Assembly: GCF_004745485.1 (NCBI RefSeq)
Contig: NZ_RHFG01000016.1
Location: 20,844-84,843 of the forward strand
Direction: 5' to 3'
DNA from: Brevibacterium sp. S22
Lineage (GTDB): Bacteria; Actinomycetota; Actinomycetes; Actinomycetales; Brevibacteriaceae
Length of the DNA: 64,000 bases
The notes under the pieces were generated by a model. The model was given only the letters and a program-made list of their open reading frames with translations, was not told the origin of the DNA and did not search any database. Position numbers and translations under genes: made by a program. Position 1 is the first letter of the stretch; each line of letters starts with the position of its first letter. Of this stretch, positions 1 to 8,865 are shown piece after piece.

Positions 1-672
1 AGGGTCAATTGCCCGATCCGGAGCGGCAGCGTGGCCGCCGGTTCCCTGAATGCGGACCCTCAACCCGCTCACCCCGGCCATCAACGGCCCCGGTCGCGTG
101 GTGAACTGTCCGAAGTCAAGCCTGCTGTCGACATGAATCGCGTAGGCGGCCTCGGGGCGACTCCCGCCCGCATCGAGTACTCCCTCCTCGATCATCATTC
201 GACCTCCGCCTTGCCCTTCTTCCCCGGGCTGGAACATAAAGACGACGGTGCCCGGGATCTCATTCCTGCGGGCTACGAGCTTCTTCGCGGCTCCGACGAG
301 TCCCGCGATGTGGAGATCGTGCCCGCAGGCGTGCATGGCACCATTTGCAGCCGCATAGGGCAAGCCGCTGTCCTCGGAGATCGGAAGCCCATCCATATCG
401 GCCCGGAGGAGAACAACCGGATCCCCTGAGCAGACCGAATCGACTGCTCGAGCACGTGGAGCCGTTCCCCGCAGGACCGCTGTGATCGAGGTAAGGGACG
501 CTCCCAGGGTGATGTCGAGATCGAGGTCGGTGAGCGAGTCGAGAATCGACCGTTGGGTCAGTGGCAGGTGCAGTCCCACCTCGGGTTCACCGTGCAGGCG
601 ACGCCTGAAGCCGCGCAGCTCGTCGAGCTCATCGTCCGAACCGACCGGTTCCGCAGAAGAGAAAGCGCTCAT
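1..672 (-). CDS. M20 family amidohydrolase (hippurate/N-acyl amino acid hydrolase type), partial
   Basis: Metal-dependent hydrolase expected to release an amino acid from an N-acyl or aryl conjugate in the cytoplasm. The 224 visible codons start at an ATG that overlaps the stop of the upstream ATPase gene (ATGA), and the C-terminal part lies beyond the left edge. Metal-site motifs are visible: ADMDGLP near residues 91-97, MHACGHD at about 113-119 (Cys and two His of the M20D family) and PGEEG near 150. It is the last visible gene of the peptide ABC transporter operon, so it probably cleaves what the transporter imports. The family is clear; the substrate is not. Confidence 0.9.
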   Translation of the reverse strand, partial: MSAFSSAEPVGSDDELDELRGFRRRLHGEPEVGLHLPLTQRSILDSLTDLDLDITLGASLTSITAVLRGTAPRARAVDSVCSGDPVVLLRADMDGLPISEDSGLPYAAANGAMHACGHDLHIAGLVGAAKKLVARRNEIPGTVVFMFQPGEEGQGGGRMMIEEGVLDAGGSRPEAAYAIHVDSRLDFGQFTTRPGPLMAGVSGLRVRIQGTGGHAAAPDRAIDP

Positions 673-1454
673 GCCGACAGGTCCTCCTCGAAGCTCATGC
701 GTTGCCCGAGCACCGGTACCGCGCTGAGCAGTTGACGAGTGTACTGCTGTCGCGGCGCGGACAGCAGTGTTTCTGTCTCGCCTGACTCCACGATCCTTCC
801 TTCCCGCATGACGAGGACTTCGTCACTCATATATCTGACGACTGCGAGATTATGCGAGATGAAGAGCAAGGATATTCCGAGTCTTTCCTGCAATTCGCGC
901 AGGAGATTGAGCACAGTGCTCTGGACAGACACGTCCAGGGCAGATGTGACCTCATCTGCAATGATGATCTCCGGTTCTCCAGCGAGCGCACGAGCGATCG
1001 TCACCCTCTGTCTCTGACCTCCCGACAACTGACTCGGCAGGGAACCAGCACGATCGGGATCGAGATGGACCTGCTCCAGCAGGTCTGCGACTCGACGACG
1101 ACGGTCTTGCGCCGTCCATCTTCTCCCAGTCGCACGCGTCGCCTCGGCGATGGATTCCCCGATTGGCATCTTCGGATCCAGCGCGGAGAAGGGATCTTGG
1201 AAGATCATCTGCACATTGCGGCGGGCGATGCGAGCCGACCTGCTCCGTCCCGTGGACTCAGAACCGCTGATCCGAATACTGCCGGTTCGCACGGGCGCGA
1301 GACCAGCGATGGCCAGAGCGATCGTCGATTTGCCGGATCCCGATTCGCCTACTAGACCGAGAGTCTCCTTCCTCCCAACTGCGAATGAAACGTCCGACAC
1401 CACTGTCCTCGATCTATAGCGAACGCTGAGCCCTTCGACGTCGAGCACACTCAT
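669..1454 (-). CDS. Peptide/nickel-type ABC transporter ATP-binding protein (DppF/OppF-like)
   Basis: A 261-residue ATPase of the oligopeptide/dipeptide importer family. Walker A is GESGSGKST near residue 36-44, the signature is LSGGQRQRV, and Walker B is IIIADEVTSALDV followed by the switch His in FISHNLAV. It lacks the long C-terminal zinc/peptide extension of full-length OppF proteins. The start ATG lies inside the stop of the fused permease-ATPase gene upstream (overlap of 4 bases), with a GAGGAG site ahead of it. It would pair with the ATPase half of that fusion to power uptake. Confidence 0.93.
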   Translation of the reverse strand: MSVLDVEGLSVRYRSRTVVSDVSFAVGRKETLGLVGESGSGKSTIALAIAGLAPVRTGSIRISGSESTGRSRSARIARRNVQMIFQDPFSALDPKMPIGESIAEATRATGRRWTAQDRRRRVADLLEQVHLDPDRAGSLPSQLSGGQRQRVTIARALAGEPEIIIADEVTSALDVSVQSTVLNLLRELQERLGISLLFISHNLAVVRYMSDEVLVMREGRIVESGETETLLSAPRQQYTRQLLSAVPVLGQRMSFEEDLSA

Positions 1455-3325
1455 AACAAACTCCTCACTTCGTCACGACCGGTGGCAACATGCTCCGATG
1501 GATCGCCCTCACCGGATCCACCGTCCGCGAATTGATCGGGCCCATGCCGCTCCGCCGGTCTGACAACTTCGTCGATCACAGGCAGAGGACGTGAGCGGTC
1601 CGAACGCATGTCAGGCAGGCAGGCAATGAGACCACGGGTATAGGGATGCTGCGCATCTTCACGTATGCGCCCAGCCGATAACTCCTCGACGATCTGACCG
1701 TCTTTCATTACCACGATGCGGTCGCAGAACCCGGCGACCAGAGCGATGTCATGTGAGATGAGTACGACCGCAGTATTCGTCGATTCCTTGGCAGCACGAA
1801 GGACCCCGAGAACCTGCTTCTGGACAGTGACGTCGAGCGCGGTAGTGGGTTCATCAGCAATAATGAGTTTGGGTTCTGCGGTGAGAGCCATGCCGATCAT
1901 CGCTCGCTGCCGCATGCCGCCGGAGAACTGATGGGGATAGTCGCCCATACGGTGGACAGCGCTATGGATACCCACAGCTTCGAGCCCGTCGACCGCCCGC
2001 TCTCGTGCCGCTCGACGCGACATCTTGAGGTGGGTCTCGGGGACTTCGGTGAGCTGACGTCCGATCGTCAGCGCCGGGTTGAGTGAAGTCAGCGGGTCCT
2101 GGAACACGACACCGAGCTCAGTGCCCAGCCGCCGACGATCACTCTGCGTCAGTTCGCTGGAGAGGTCGATTCCGTCGAACGCGCGCCGTCGGGCTGCGAC
2201 GGCGGCAGGTGGTACCAGCAGTCCTGCGAGTGCCAATGCGGTCAACGATTTGCCAGATCCCGATTCGCCGACGATTCCGACGGTTTCTCCCTGACTCACC
2301 GAGAAGTCGATTCCGTGCACACGTTCGACGACTCCCCCACCACCGTCGGGAAACGCCACATGCAGGCCCTTTACTTCAGCCAGCGGTGCCGCTTCTGCAG
2401 GTTCGGTGGCCGTGGCGTCCGGAGACTTATTCAGACGAACTGTCGACTCGGACCCGCTCTCGCCGGATCGTCCGTCGGTCGGCAGTACCGCAGCACGGCT
2501 TGCCGCGACCAGCCGACCGATCCCTTGCCCAGGCTGGTCGGCGAGGGCTTCCGATATCAGAGTGAATATGAGGCCCGCGAAGACGATCGCGAGTCCCGGA
2601 CCTATCGCGCCCATCGGGTTCGAGTAGATCTGTCCAATACCCTCATTGATCTGTCGTCCCCAGTCGTAAGCCGGAGCCTGAACACCGAGGCCGAGAAACG
2701 ACAAGCCGGCGAACGAGAGAAGTGTGACACTTGCGGCTGCCGCCGCTTGGACGAGCAGAGGCGATGCGATGTTCGGAAGAACATGTCGAGTGAGTATTCC
2801 GACCGGCCCCACTCCGACCACACGCGCTGCTCTGACATAGTCCGTTCCGGACACTGAGGACGCCAAGTTGTAGACGAGGCGGGTGAGATTAGGAATCCCC
2901 GACAGTCCGATGGCAAGCATTGCGCCGGTAGCAGTCGCTCCCCAGATGACCGTGAAGAAAAGTACGAGGAGCAGCCAGGGGAAGGCGAGAAGAATGTCCA
3001 TCACCCACACCACAGCTCGTCGGAGACGACTGGGCATGATGCTTGCGGCCAGACCGATGATCAGTCCACCAGTCAATCCGATGGCCGTGGCACCAGCGGT
3101 CAGCAGAAGTGAGAGTCTCGATGCCACGAGCACTCTGGCCAGGATATCGCGACCAAGGTCATCGGTTCCGAACGGATGAGCTGGACTTGCGGCTCCCCAC
3201 CGCTCAGCGACGTTACGGGACGTAGCCGCGTCCCCCCAGACAATAGGTCCGACGATGGCGACCGCAATGAGCAGCAGAAGTCCGACGACCGCGGCTAGTC
3301 CTATCGGACTGGCAAACTTCTTCAT
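1451..3325 (-). CDS. Fused DppC-like permease and DppD-like ATP-binding protein
   Basis: About 624 residues joining two normally separate subunits. Residues about 1-270 are a DppC-type permease with an N-terminal membrane helix, an HPFGTDDLGRD motif and the EAA-like loop (RAARVVGVGPVGILTRHVLPN). After a hydrophilic linker comes an ATPase domain: Walker A GESGSGKS, signature FSGGMRQRA, Walker B LIIADEPTTALDV. The start at MKKFASP is chosen because GGAGGG lies 8 bases upstream and the previous permease ends at 3330; an open frame extends upstream to 3361 but overlaps that gene. Such fusions occur in actinobacterial importers. The second transporter in this window has the same architecture. Confidence 0.92.
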   Translation of the reverse strand: MKKFASPIGLAAVVGLLLLIAVAIVGPIVWGDAATSRNVAERWGAASPAHPFGTDDLGRDILARVLVASRLSLLLTAGATAIGLTGGLIIGLAASIMPSRLRRAVVWVMDILLAFPWLLLVLFFTVIWGATATGAMLAIGLSGIPNLTRLVYNLASSVSGTDYVRAARVVGVGPVGILTRHVLPNIASPLLVQAAAAASVTLLSFAGLSFLGLGVQAPAYDWGRQINEGIGQIYSNPMGAIGPGLAIVFAGLIFTLISEALADQPGQGIGRLVAASRAAVLPTDGRSGESGSESTVRLNKSPDATATEPAEAAPLAEVKGLHVAFPDGGGGVVERVHGIDFSVSQGETVGIVGESGSGKSLTALALAGLLVPPAAVAARRRAFDGIDLSSELTQSDRRRLGTELGVVFQDPLTSLNPALTIGRQLTEVPETHLKMSRRAARERAVDGLEAVGIHSAVHRMGDYPHQFSGGMRQRAMIGMALTAEPKLIIADEPTTALDVTVQKQVLGVLRAAKESTNTAVVLISHDIALVAGFCDRIVVMKDGQIVEELSAGRIREDAQHPYTRGLIACLPDMRSDRSRPLPVIDEVVRPAERHGPDQFADGGSGEGDPSEHVATGRDEVRSLL

Positions 3326-3329
3326 AATG

Positions 3330-4346
3330 TCATCCCTCCGTGATCGACGTGCGCGGGTCAAGGGTGATGAGTATGAGGTCGACTATGAGATTGACCGCGA
3401 GGATCATCAGCGCAAAGACGAGGACGACTCCCTGAATCATCGGGTAGTCTTTGGCTCCGACGGCCGAAACCAAGGTGTTGCCCATGCCCGGAATTGCGAA
3501 CACAGTCTCAATAACGACTGTGCCCGCCGTCAGCCCCGCAAGAAGTAGTCCGCCGACTGTCAACGTCGAGGTCACAATGTTCGGCAACGCGTGTCGCAAC
3601 AGTAGAATGCGGTTCGGCAGGCGTTTGGCCCGAGCGGTCGAAATGTAGGTCTCGTCGAGCACTTTGATCATCTCGACTTGAACGATGCGCGCGAGATAGG
3701 CCATCGGCCCGAGTGCGAGGCCGACGATGGGAAGTACGGCAGTGCTGAAGTCGCCCCAGCCAGCGGGGGCGAAAAGCCCCATTCCCACGCTGAAGACCCC
3801 GATGAGTCCCACCGATAGGAGAAAGTCCGGCGTTGCGATGATGATGCCGAAAACCCCCGAGATCGAGGAGCTGAGGGTCCGGCCACGACCAGACCGGGCG
3901 ATGAGCGCAGTGCCCATCCCCAACGGCAGGGCACCGAGAAGTGCAACGGCGAATCCGGATGCCGCCAGTATGAGTGTCGTGGGAAAGCGCGAGGAAATAA
4001 CCTCCGCCACCTCCTGCCGAGTCTGCACGGAAGTGCCGAGATCTCCCGTGAGCAATCCCCCGAGGTAGTCGACGAACTGATCGGTGATCGGCTTATCGAG
4101 GCCGAGATCGGCGCGCACGTTTTCGACCAAGCCTGCCGGCGCTGTTGGACCCAGTGCCGCACGGACAGGATCTCCGGGCACCAGATGAACGACGAAGAAG
4201 GTCGCGAGGATGACGATGAGCAACGAGGCCAGCAAGCGGCCCGATCGCCTGATCGCGAACAAAGTGCGCGGAGAGAGCCTATCCGACAGTCGCAATGCGT
4301 TCGTCTGCCTCGGCGCGGGACTGCTGAGTTTTGGAACTGTGGTCAT
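3330..4346 (-). CDS. ABC transporter permease, DppB-like
   Basis: A 338-residue inner-membrane subunit of a peptide/nickel-type importer. It has an N-terminal transmembrane helix followed by the HLVPGDPVRAALG segment typical of DppB/OppB, a run of further hydrophobic helices, and the conserved cytoplasmic loop ARAKRLPNRILLLRHALPN that contacts the ATPase. It begins 6 bases after the binding-protein stop without a clear Shine-Dalgarno site, so translational coupling is likely. It ends 4 bases before the fused permease-ATPase start. It pairs with the permease half of that fusion. Confidence 0.93.
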   Translation of the reverse strand: MTTVPKLSSPAPRQTNALRLSDRLSPRTLFAIRRSGRLLASLLIVILATFFVVHLVPGDPVRAALGPTAPAGLVENVRADLGLDKPITDQFVDYLGGLLTGDLGTSVQTRQEVAEVISSRFPTTLILAASGFAVALLGALPLGMGTALIARSGRGRTLSSSISGVFGIIIATPDFLLSVGLIGVFSVGMGLFAPAGWGDFSTAVLPIVGLALGPMAYLARIVQVEMIKVLDETYISTARAKRLPNRILLLRHALPNIVTSTLTVGGLLLAGLTAGTVVIETVFAIPGMGNTLVSAVGAKDYPMIQGVVLVFALMILAVNLIVDLILITLDPRTSITEG

Positions 4347-4352
4347 GGCGGG

Positions 4353-5939
4353 TCACTCAGTCATTCGGATCGACGGTGCTTGGATGTAGGAGGTCTCGAT
4401 GAACTGTGATCCGTTCATAAACGTCGGCATTTCAGTGCCCGTGGTCGGATAAGTGTGGAAATTGTCGACGAGCAGGCGTTCTGCTTCGTGCCAATACCCG
4501 CACGCGTCGTCGGGCGCGGCCGAGAGGGCACGTTTTGCTGCCTTCTCATACTGCGCGTCATCGGTAGCCATGAAATTCAGACCGCCCTTGTCCGGGGTCG
4601 CACCGCCGTAGAAGGCGTTCTGGATAGTCGGTCCGCCTGACGAGACTTGGATCCAGCCGGTGTCCCAATCGAACGTCTCGTACAGATACTCCGACCATGC
4701 TGCCCCGTCCATTGCTTCAAGCTCAGTCTGGATTCCGAGTTCCAGCCAGGATTCTCGAAGCAGCTCGGCTGCCGGGGCATGTGTGTCACTGGCGGCGTCA
4801 TATATGAAGGTGATCGTCAGCGGTTTGCCGTCCTTCTCCCGTTTACCGTCACTGCCGACCTTCCACCCGGCATCGTCGAGGAGCTGGCCCGCCCGTTGCG
4901 GGTCCGGGTCAGGCAGCTCCCAAACTGGTCCGTCGTCGGGTACACACAGAAAAGGGGATTCGGTAATGAGCGAGTCGAGGGCTACGGGATGGCCGCCGGA
5001 GACCACCTCGGCTGCTTCCTCTCGGTCGAATCCGATCGACAGTGCCTCTCGTACACGTGCATCACTGGTGGGACGGTCGCTTCGTTCGTTGAAGAGCAAC
5101 TGTCCGATGGGATTGATGAGGCTGGTGTGTTCGAAACCCTGAGCCTCAACCCGAGAGCGATCGGCGCCGGTGATCCGTGCTGCATTGAGGTCGCCCGAGA
5201 CGAGAAGGTTGGCCCGCGTCGATTCGTCGGTCACGACTTGGATCTCGAGCCCGTCAGGCAACCCCTCGGTACCCGATGTCAATCCGTCGGGACCCCATTC
5301 GTAGTCATCGCGTCTGTCGAAGTCGAATGCATTCGGACGGGCCTCGGTGAGCTGGTAGAGCCCCGTTCCGTTTGTCGCGTTCTCAAGGGTCTCGGGGTCG
5401 TCGAGGCCCGCTTGACAGACCATTTCGACAGCCCCCACTTTGCTCATCAGAAAGGGATCAGGGTCCGCCACAGCCACGGTGAGTGTCGAATCGTCAGCAT
5501 TCGCAGTGAGACCTTCAGGCACAAGGGAACCGTGATGGACGGACGTGTTGTCGGGATCGGCATGGTACTCGAGGTTTTTGGCAGCGACCTCGGCAGTGAA
5601 GTCGGAACCATCCTGGCACGTGATCCCCTCTTTCATCTCGAAGACGACCTTCTTACCGCCATCGTCCATATCCCACGATTCGGCGAGCCATGGCACGAAC
5701 TCTCCATCTTCATGCGTATAGACGAGTGATTCATAGGCGTAGGAGACGAACTGCCTTTCCTGTGGCTGATTGCTGGTCAGCGGGTTCGTGTTGGTGATCT
5801 CCCCGTTGACCGCTGAGATGAACGTGCCCCCGGAGACGAGTGACGCGTCCTTCGCCTCTGAGCCGCCGCATGCGGCGAGTCCGAGGGCGCTCACGCTGAC
5901 GAGGGCAACAACGATGAGTGGTCTCTTGACGGTGCTCAT
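4353..5939 (-). CDS. Solute-binding lipoprotein, SBP_bac_5 family (peptide/nickel ABC transporter)
   Basis: A 528-residue extracytoplasmic receptor. The N-terminus has two positive residues, a hydrophobic stretch and a lipobox LAAC with Cys24, so it should be lipid-anchored after signal peptidase II cleavage. The length and the segment NTNPLTSNQPQERQFVSYAYESLV fit family 5 binding proteins. The ligand cannot be read from sequence; the neighbours (hydantoinase-like, DUF917, M20 amidohydrolase) suggest an amide- or ring-containing amino acid derivative rather than an ordinary dipeptide. It is the first transporter gene after the two enzyme genes. Confidence 0.93.
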   Translation of the reverse strand: MSTVKRPLIVVALVSVSALGLAACGGSEAKDASLVSGGTFISAVNGEITNTNPLTSNQPQERQFVSYAYESLVYTHEDGEFVPWLAESWDMDDGGKKVVFEMKEGITCQDGSDFTAEVAAKNLEYHADPDNTSVHHGSLVPEGLTANADDSTLTVAVADPDPFLMSKVGAVEMVCQAGLDDPETLENATNGTGLYQLTEARPNAFDFDRRDDYEWGPDGLTSGTEGLPDGLEIQVVTDESTRANLLVSGDLNAARITGADRSRVEAQGFEHTSLINPIGQLLFNERSDRPTSDARVREALSIGFDREEAAEVVSGGHPVALDSLITESPFLCVPDDGPVWELPDPDPQRAGQLLDDAGWKVGSDGKREKDGKPLTITFIYDAASDTHAPAAELLRESWLELGIQTELEAMDGAAWSEYLYETFDWDTGWIQVSSGGPTIQNAFYGGATPDKGGLNFMATDDAQYEKAAKRALSAAPDDACGYWHEAERLLVDNFHTYPTTGTEMPTFMNGSQFIETSYIQAPSIRMTE

Positions 5940-6004
5940 ATCTGCTCGCTTCTCTTCTGTGACCGCACATCACTGTGCAGACGACATTTCGAGGGCACAC
6001 GCCC

Positions 6005-7690
6005 TCATGGGATGGACAGTGTTGACTGGTCAAGAGACTTATGGCACGGGCGCGTTGCGAGAGTCGATAGTGGACCTGCGGCCTTCGCTGAAATCCGGAC
6101 TGTCTGTTGAGCGCTGTATGACACAGGGGTTTCGAGGATGTCGTAGACCTCGACCTGCAGTGGATCGGCTCCCGCTTCGATCGCCCGATCGATCGCGGCC
6201 CGTGATGCGCGAGCCACTGCTTCTTCACGGTCGTCATAGGTGCTGATCTCCTGGGATCGTCCACCGACAAGTGACATCGCCGCGCCGACTGCATTGGCGA
6301 CGTCTCCGTGTTCGGGACGAAGCACGGCACCGGCGCCGGGAAGGTCGTCGGGCACAAGAAATGCTCCACCACCTACAACCACAATGGGGGTGTCGAGTTT
6401 TCCGTTCGATAGTCTCTCTACTGACTCCGCAACCCACTGGTGAGCACGATCCAGTCCGAACCTCAGCGCATCAGCAACGCGAGGTTCTGCGCTCAGACGC
6501 CGCTGACCGAGTTCACCGTCCACCTGACCAGCGACGATGGCAGCGTCGGTGAGCGTTGCGACCTGACCACCGAACGCCAGTGCGTCGGAAGTGAGTCGGT
6601 GTCCCACCGAGGCTGGTCCAAGACTCCCGGAGACTGGGTCAATCCTCGTACCCCCTCCGACCCCGATGCTGAGCACGTCAGGCATCCGGAAGTTGGTGCG
6701 CACTCCTCCGATTTCTCGAGGCATGCTCGATTCACGAGGGAACCCCTTCGAGACGACTCCGAGGTCGCTCGTGGTCCCGCCGACGTCGATGACGATCGCG
6801 TTCTCGACATCGGACAGAAGTGCAGCGCCGCGAATGGAATTGGCGGGACCAGACCCGATAGTCAGGACGGGATAGCGCTCCGCGAATTCAATGGCCATCA
6901 GTGTGCCATCATTCTGTGCGAAATACACTGATGCTGCCCCGAGTCCCTCCTCCGCGACTACGTCGAGGAGGGAACTGGTCACCTCTCGTGCGACTCCGTA
7001 GAGGGCAGCGTTGAGAACCGTGGCGTTCTCTCGTTCGAGCAGGCCGACGGCACCGATGTCATGGCTGAGTGATACCGGTATCGAATCCCCGAGGACGCTG
7101 CGGACAAGGCCTTCGACCTCGTTTTCCTGGTCGGGAAATGACGGGCTGAAGATGCCGCATACGGCGACTGCGTCGACTTCGCGGTCCAGACCTTTGAGAA
7201 ACCGGAGAACCCCGTTGTGATCGAGAGGGCTTATGGGAGTGCCGTCGACCATTCTGCCGCCCGGCAGCAGGGCCGAACCCGCGACGACGGTCTCACGCAG
7301 ATCCGCCGGCCAGCTGGTCAGAGGCGGATACCCTGTCGATGCCGGAGCACCGAGGCGGATCACGGCGACACGACCTAGATCGCGGCGCCGCACGATCGCG
7401 TTCGTCGCATGGGTCGTCCCCAACATCACGTGGGAGACGTCAGATCGCCGTTCTCCAATGGCGCCGAGAACGGTTCTCACGGCAGACCGGATTCCGCTGG
7501 TGACATCTTCGCTCGTCGGCTGCTTCGTGGCAGCGACGATCGCATTGTCCGCGTCGAGTACGACCGCGTCGGTGTTGGTTCCGCCGACGTCGACGCCGAG
7601 AGAGAGTGCGATCCCCGGCCCGCTGGGCCCGGTCCGTTTTGAGGGCCCACGGCTTCTGGCGGCGGCGAGCCCGGCAGTCTTGTTGTTCAT
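6005..7690 (-). CDS. Hydantoinase/oxoprolinase A-family protein (HyuA-like)
   Basis: A 561-residue ATPase-fold enzyme of the hydantoinase/oxoprolinase family. Phosphate-binding motifs of this actin-like fold are seen at GVDVGGTNTDAVVLD near residues 32-46 and at VIDVGGTTSDLG in the middle. No HyuB partner is encoded nearby, unlike the HyuA-HyuB fusion at 31.8 kb; this shorter type is known to sit next to DUF917 proteins. The start is set at MNNKTAG, where the ATG shares one base with the DUF917 stop (TGATG) and AGGAGG lies 6 bases upstream. The last 20 or so residues are poorly conserved in appearance. Confidence 0.9.
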   Translation of the reverse strand: MNNKTAGLAAARSRGPSKRTGPSGPGIALSLGVDVGGTNTDAVVLDADNAIVAATKQPTSEDVTSGIRSAVRTVLGAIGERRSDVSHVMLGTTHATNAIVRRRDLGRVAVIRLGAPASTGYPPLTSWPADLRETVVAGSALLPGGRMVDGTPISPLDHNGVLRFLKGLDREVDAVAVCGIFSPSFPDQENEVEGLVRSVLGDSIPVSLSHDIGAVGLLERENATVLNAALYGVAREVTSSLLDVVAEEGLGAASVYFAQNDGTLMAIEFAERYPVLTIGSGPANSIRGAALLSDVENAIVIDVGGTTSDLGVVSKGFPRESSMPREIGGVRTNFRMPDVLSIGVGGGTRIDPVSGSLGPASVGHRLTSDALAFGGQVATLTDAAIVAGQVDGELGQRRLSAEPRVADALRFGLDRAHQWVAESVERLSNGKLDTPIVVVGGGAFLVPDDLPGAGAVLRPEHGDVANAVGAAMSLVGGRSQEISTYDDREEAVARASRAAIDRAIEAGADPLQVEVYDILETPVSYSAQQTVRISAKAAGPLSTLATRPCHKSLDQSTLSIP

Positions 7691-8793
7691 CACACGCCTC
7701 CTGAGACAGCCGCGCGCTTTTTGGTAGGGCACCCAGAGCCGGCGTACGGACGATAGGGAATGTCATACCCGAATGCGTGAGGTCCTGCGATCTCAAGTCC
7801 TCTGGAAGTGCGCCACAATGGATCGCACGGCCAGGCTATGATCGAAACACGCATCCCGAAGCGCAGCAGCTCGGTGGAGATCGCGTGCCCGGTCTCGGAG
7901 TCGACTAGGGTGATGAGGTCGGGGACGCTCACTCGCACTTTCCCGTCCTCGAGCACGATGAGATTCTCGTTCTGCAGCTCGACTCGGACCAGACGGTCTC
8001 GCTCGAGTCCGACTCCTGCGACGGTCACCGAACCCCTGACGAAGCCATCGACTGTGCGGCGAGAAACATCGACGATCTTTCCGCTGATGAGCACAGAGGC
8101 ACCGAGCGCAGCGGAGAGCTCCTCCACCGGATGGGTCGCTCCGAGCAGCACATGCCCGACATCGACCGCGCGGCTGACGGATCCGCCGATGACCGCACCA
8201 GCGACGTCGTTGCCGTGGATGAGCGAGGCACCCAGACACAGAGATCCGCTTGCCACGGAGAAGGCGCGAACATGCCGTTCGAGCCACGTGGCGTCGATGG
8301 TGCGCATTACTGTGACATTGCCGACGACATCACTGAGCACGGTGAGATTCCTCGGCACGCCAGCGACGTTCATCGCGACCATCGTTGCTTCGGGAAAGGC
8401 CCGCCCCATGCCGTCTGCATCAACAACGTCAAGACCGAGTTGCGCTGCCCAGCCGATAGGGCCGACTCCGTTGCTTCCGCCGATTTCCGTCGGCATCACC
8501 GCCGTGATCATCCGCCGGGACACTCGCTGCGCTTCTTCGAGAAGGGTCCGCGGCTGCTCTGCTGAAGTGAGCATCTCTATGCCTACAGTCGGTGCCCCCA
8601 CGCCGGACATCGCTATGACGGTGTCCTCGGGACCGAGTTCGTCGACAGTTCGCAATCGCACAGGGCCATGTTCGAGTAGGGCAGTTTCCGTTCCCATCTG
8701 AGCTGTGGAGACTGCCCCTCCGCCACCGGTGCCGAATACGGCGGCACCGGCAGCAAGAGCAGCAACGTCAGATTGGGTGATCATTCGTGTCAT
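7690..8793 (-). CDS. DUF917 / S-methyl thiohydantoin desulfurase-like protein
   Basis: A 367-residue protein recognised by its N-terminus (VAALAAGAAVFGTGGGGAV), IAMSGVGAPTVGIEML, and the middle segment PTEIGGSNGVGPIGWAAQLGLDVVDADGMGRAFPE, all typical of the DUF917 family. Members have been linked to thiohydantoin desulfuration in ergothioneine breakdown, and they usually neighbour HyuA-type proteins, as here. It is the first gene of the minus-strand operon and faces the PucR regulator. No good ribosome site precedes 8793; MITQSDV at 8784 is an alternative start. The exact substrate is unknown. Confidence 0.85.
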   Translation of the reverse strand: MTRMITQSDVAALAAGAAVFGTGGGGAVSTAQMGTETALLEHGPVRLRTVDELGPEDTVIAMSGVGAPTVGIEMLTSAEQPRTLLEEAQRVSRRMITAVMPTEIGGSNGVGPIGWAAQLGLDVVDADGMGRAFPEATMVAMNVAGVPRNLTVLSDVVGNVTVMRTIDATWLERHVRAFSVASGSLCLGASLIHGNDVAGAVIGGSVSRAVDVGHVLLGATHPVEELSAALGASVLISGKIVDVSRRTVDGFVRGSVTVAGVGLERDRLVRVELQNENLIVLEDGKVRVSVPDLITLVDSETGHAISTELLRFGMRVSIIAWPCDPLWRTSRGLEIAGPHAFGYDIPYRPYAGSGCPTKKRAAVSGGV

Positions 8794-8815
8794 GTGTCGA
8801 GCCTAGATAGTGTGC

Positions 8816-8826
8816 TGTGAATCACA
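8816..8826. promoter_or_regulatory. Palindrome TGTGAATCACA between divergent genes
   Basis: An 11-base palindrome (TGTGA, central A, TCACA) lies in the 72-base gap between the DUF917 operon and the divergent PucR gene. A perfect two-fold site in such a short divergent gap is a good candidate operator, either for the adjacent PucR protein or for a CRP/GntR-type regulator whose half-sites it resembles. Binding is inferred only. Confidence 0.4.
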
Positions 8827-8865
8827 ATGTTGTCCGGGCACATGAAACTGAGCTAATTTGTTCTG

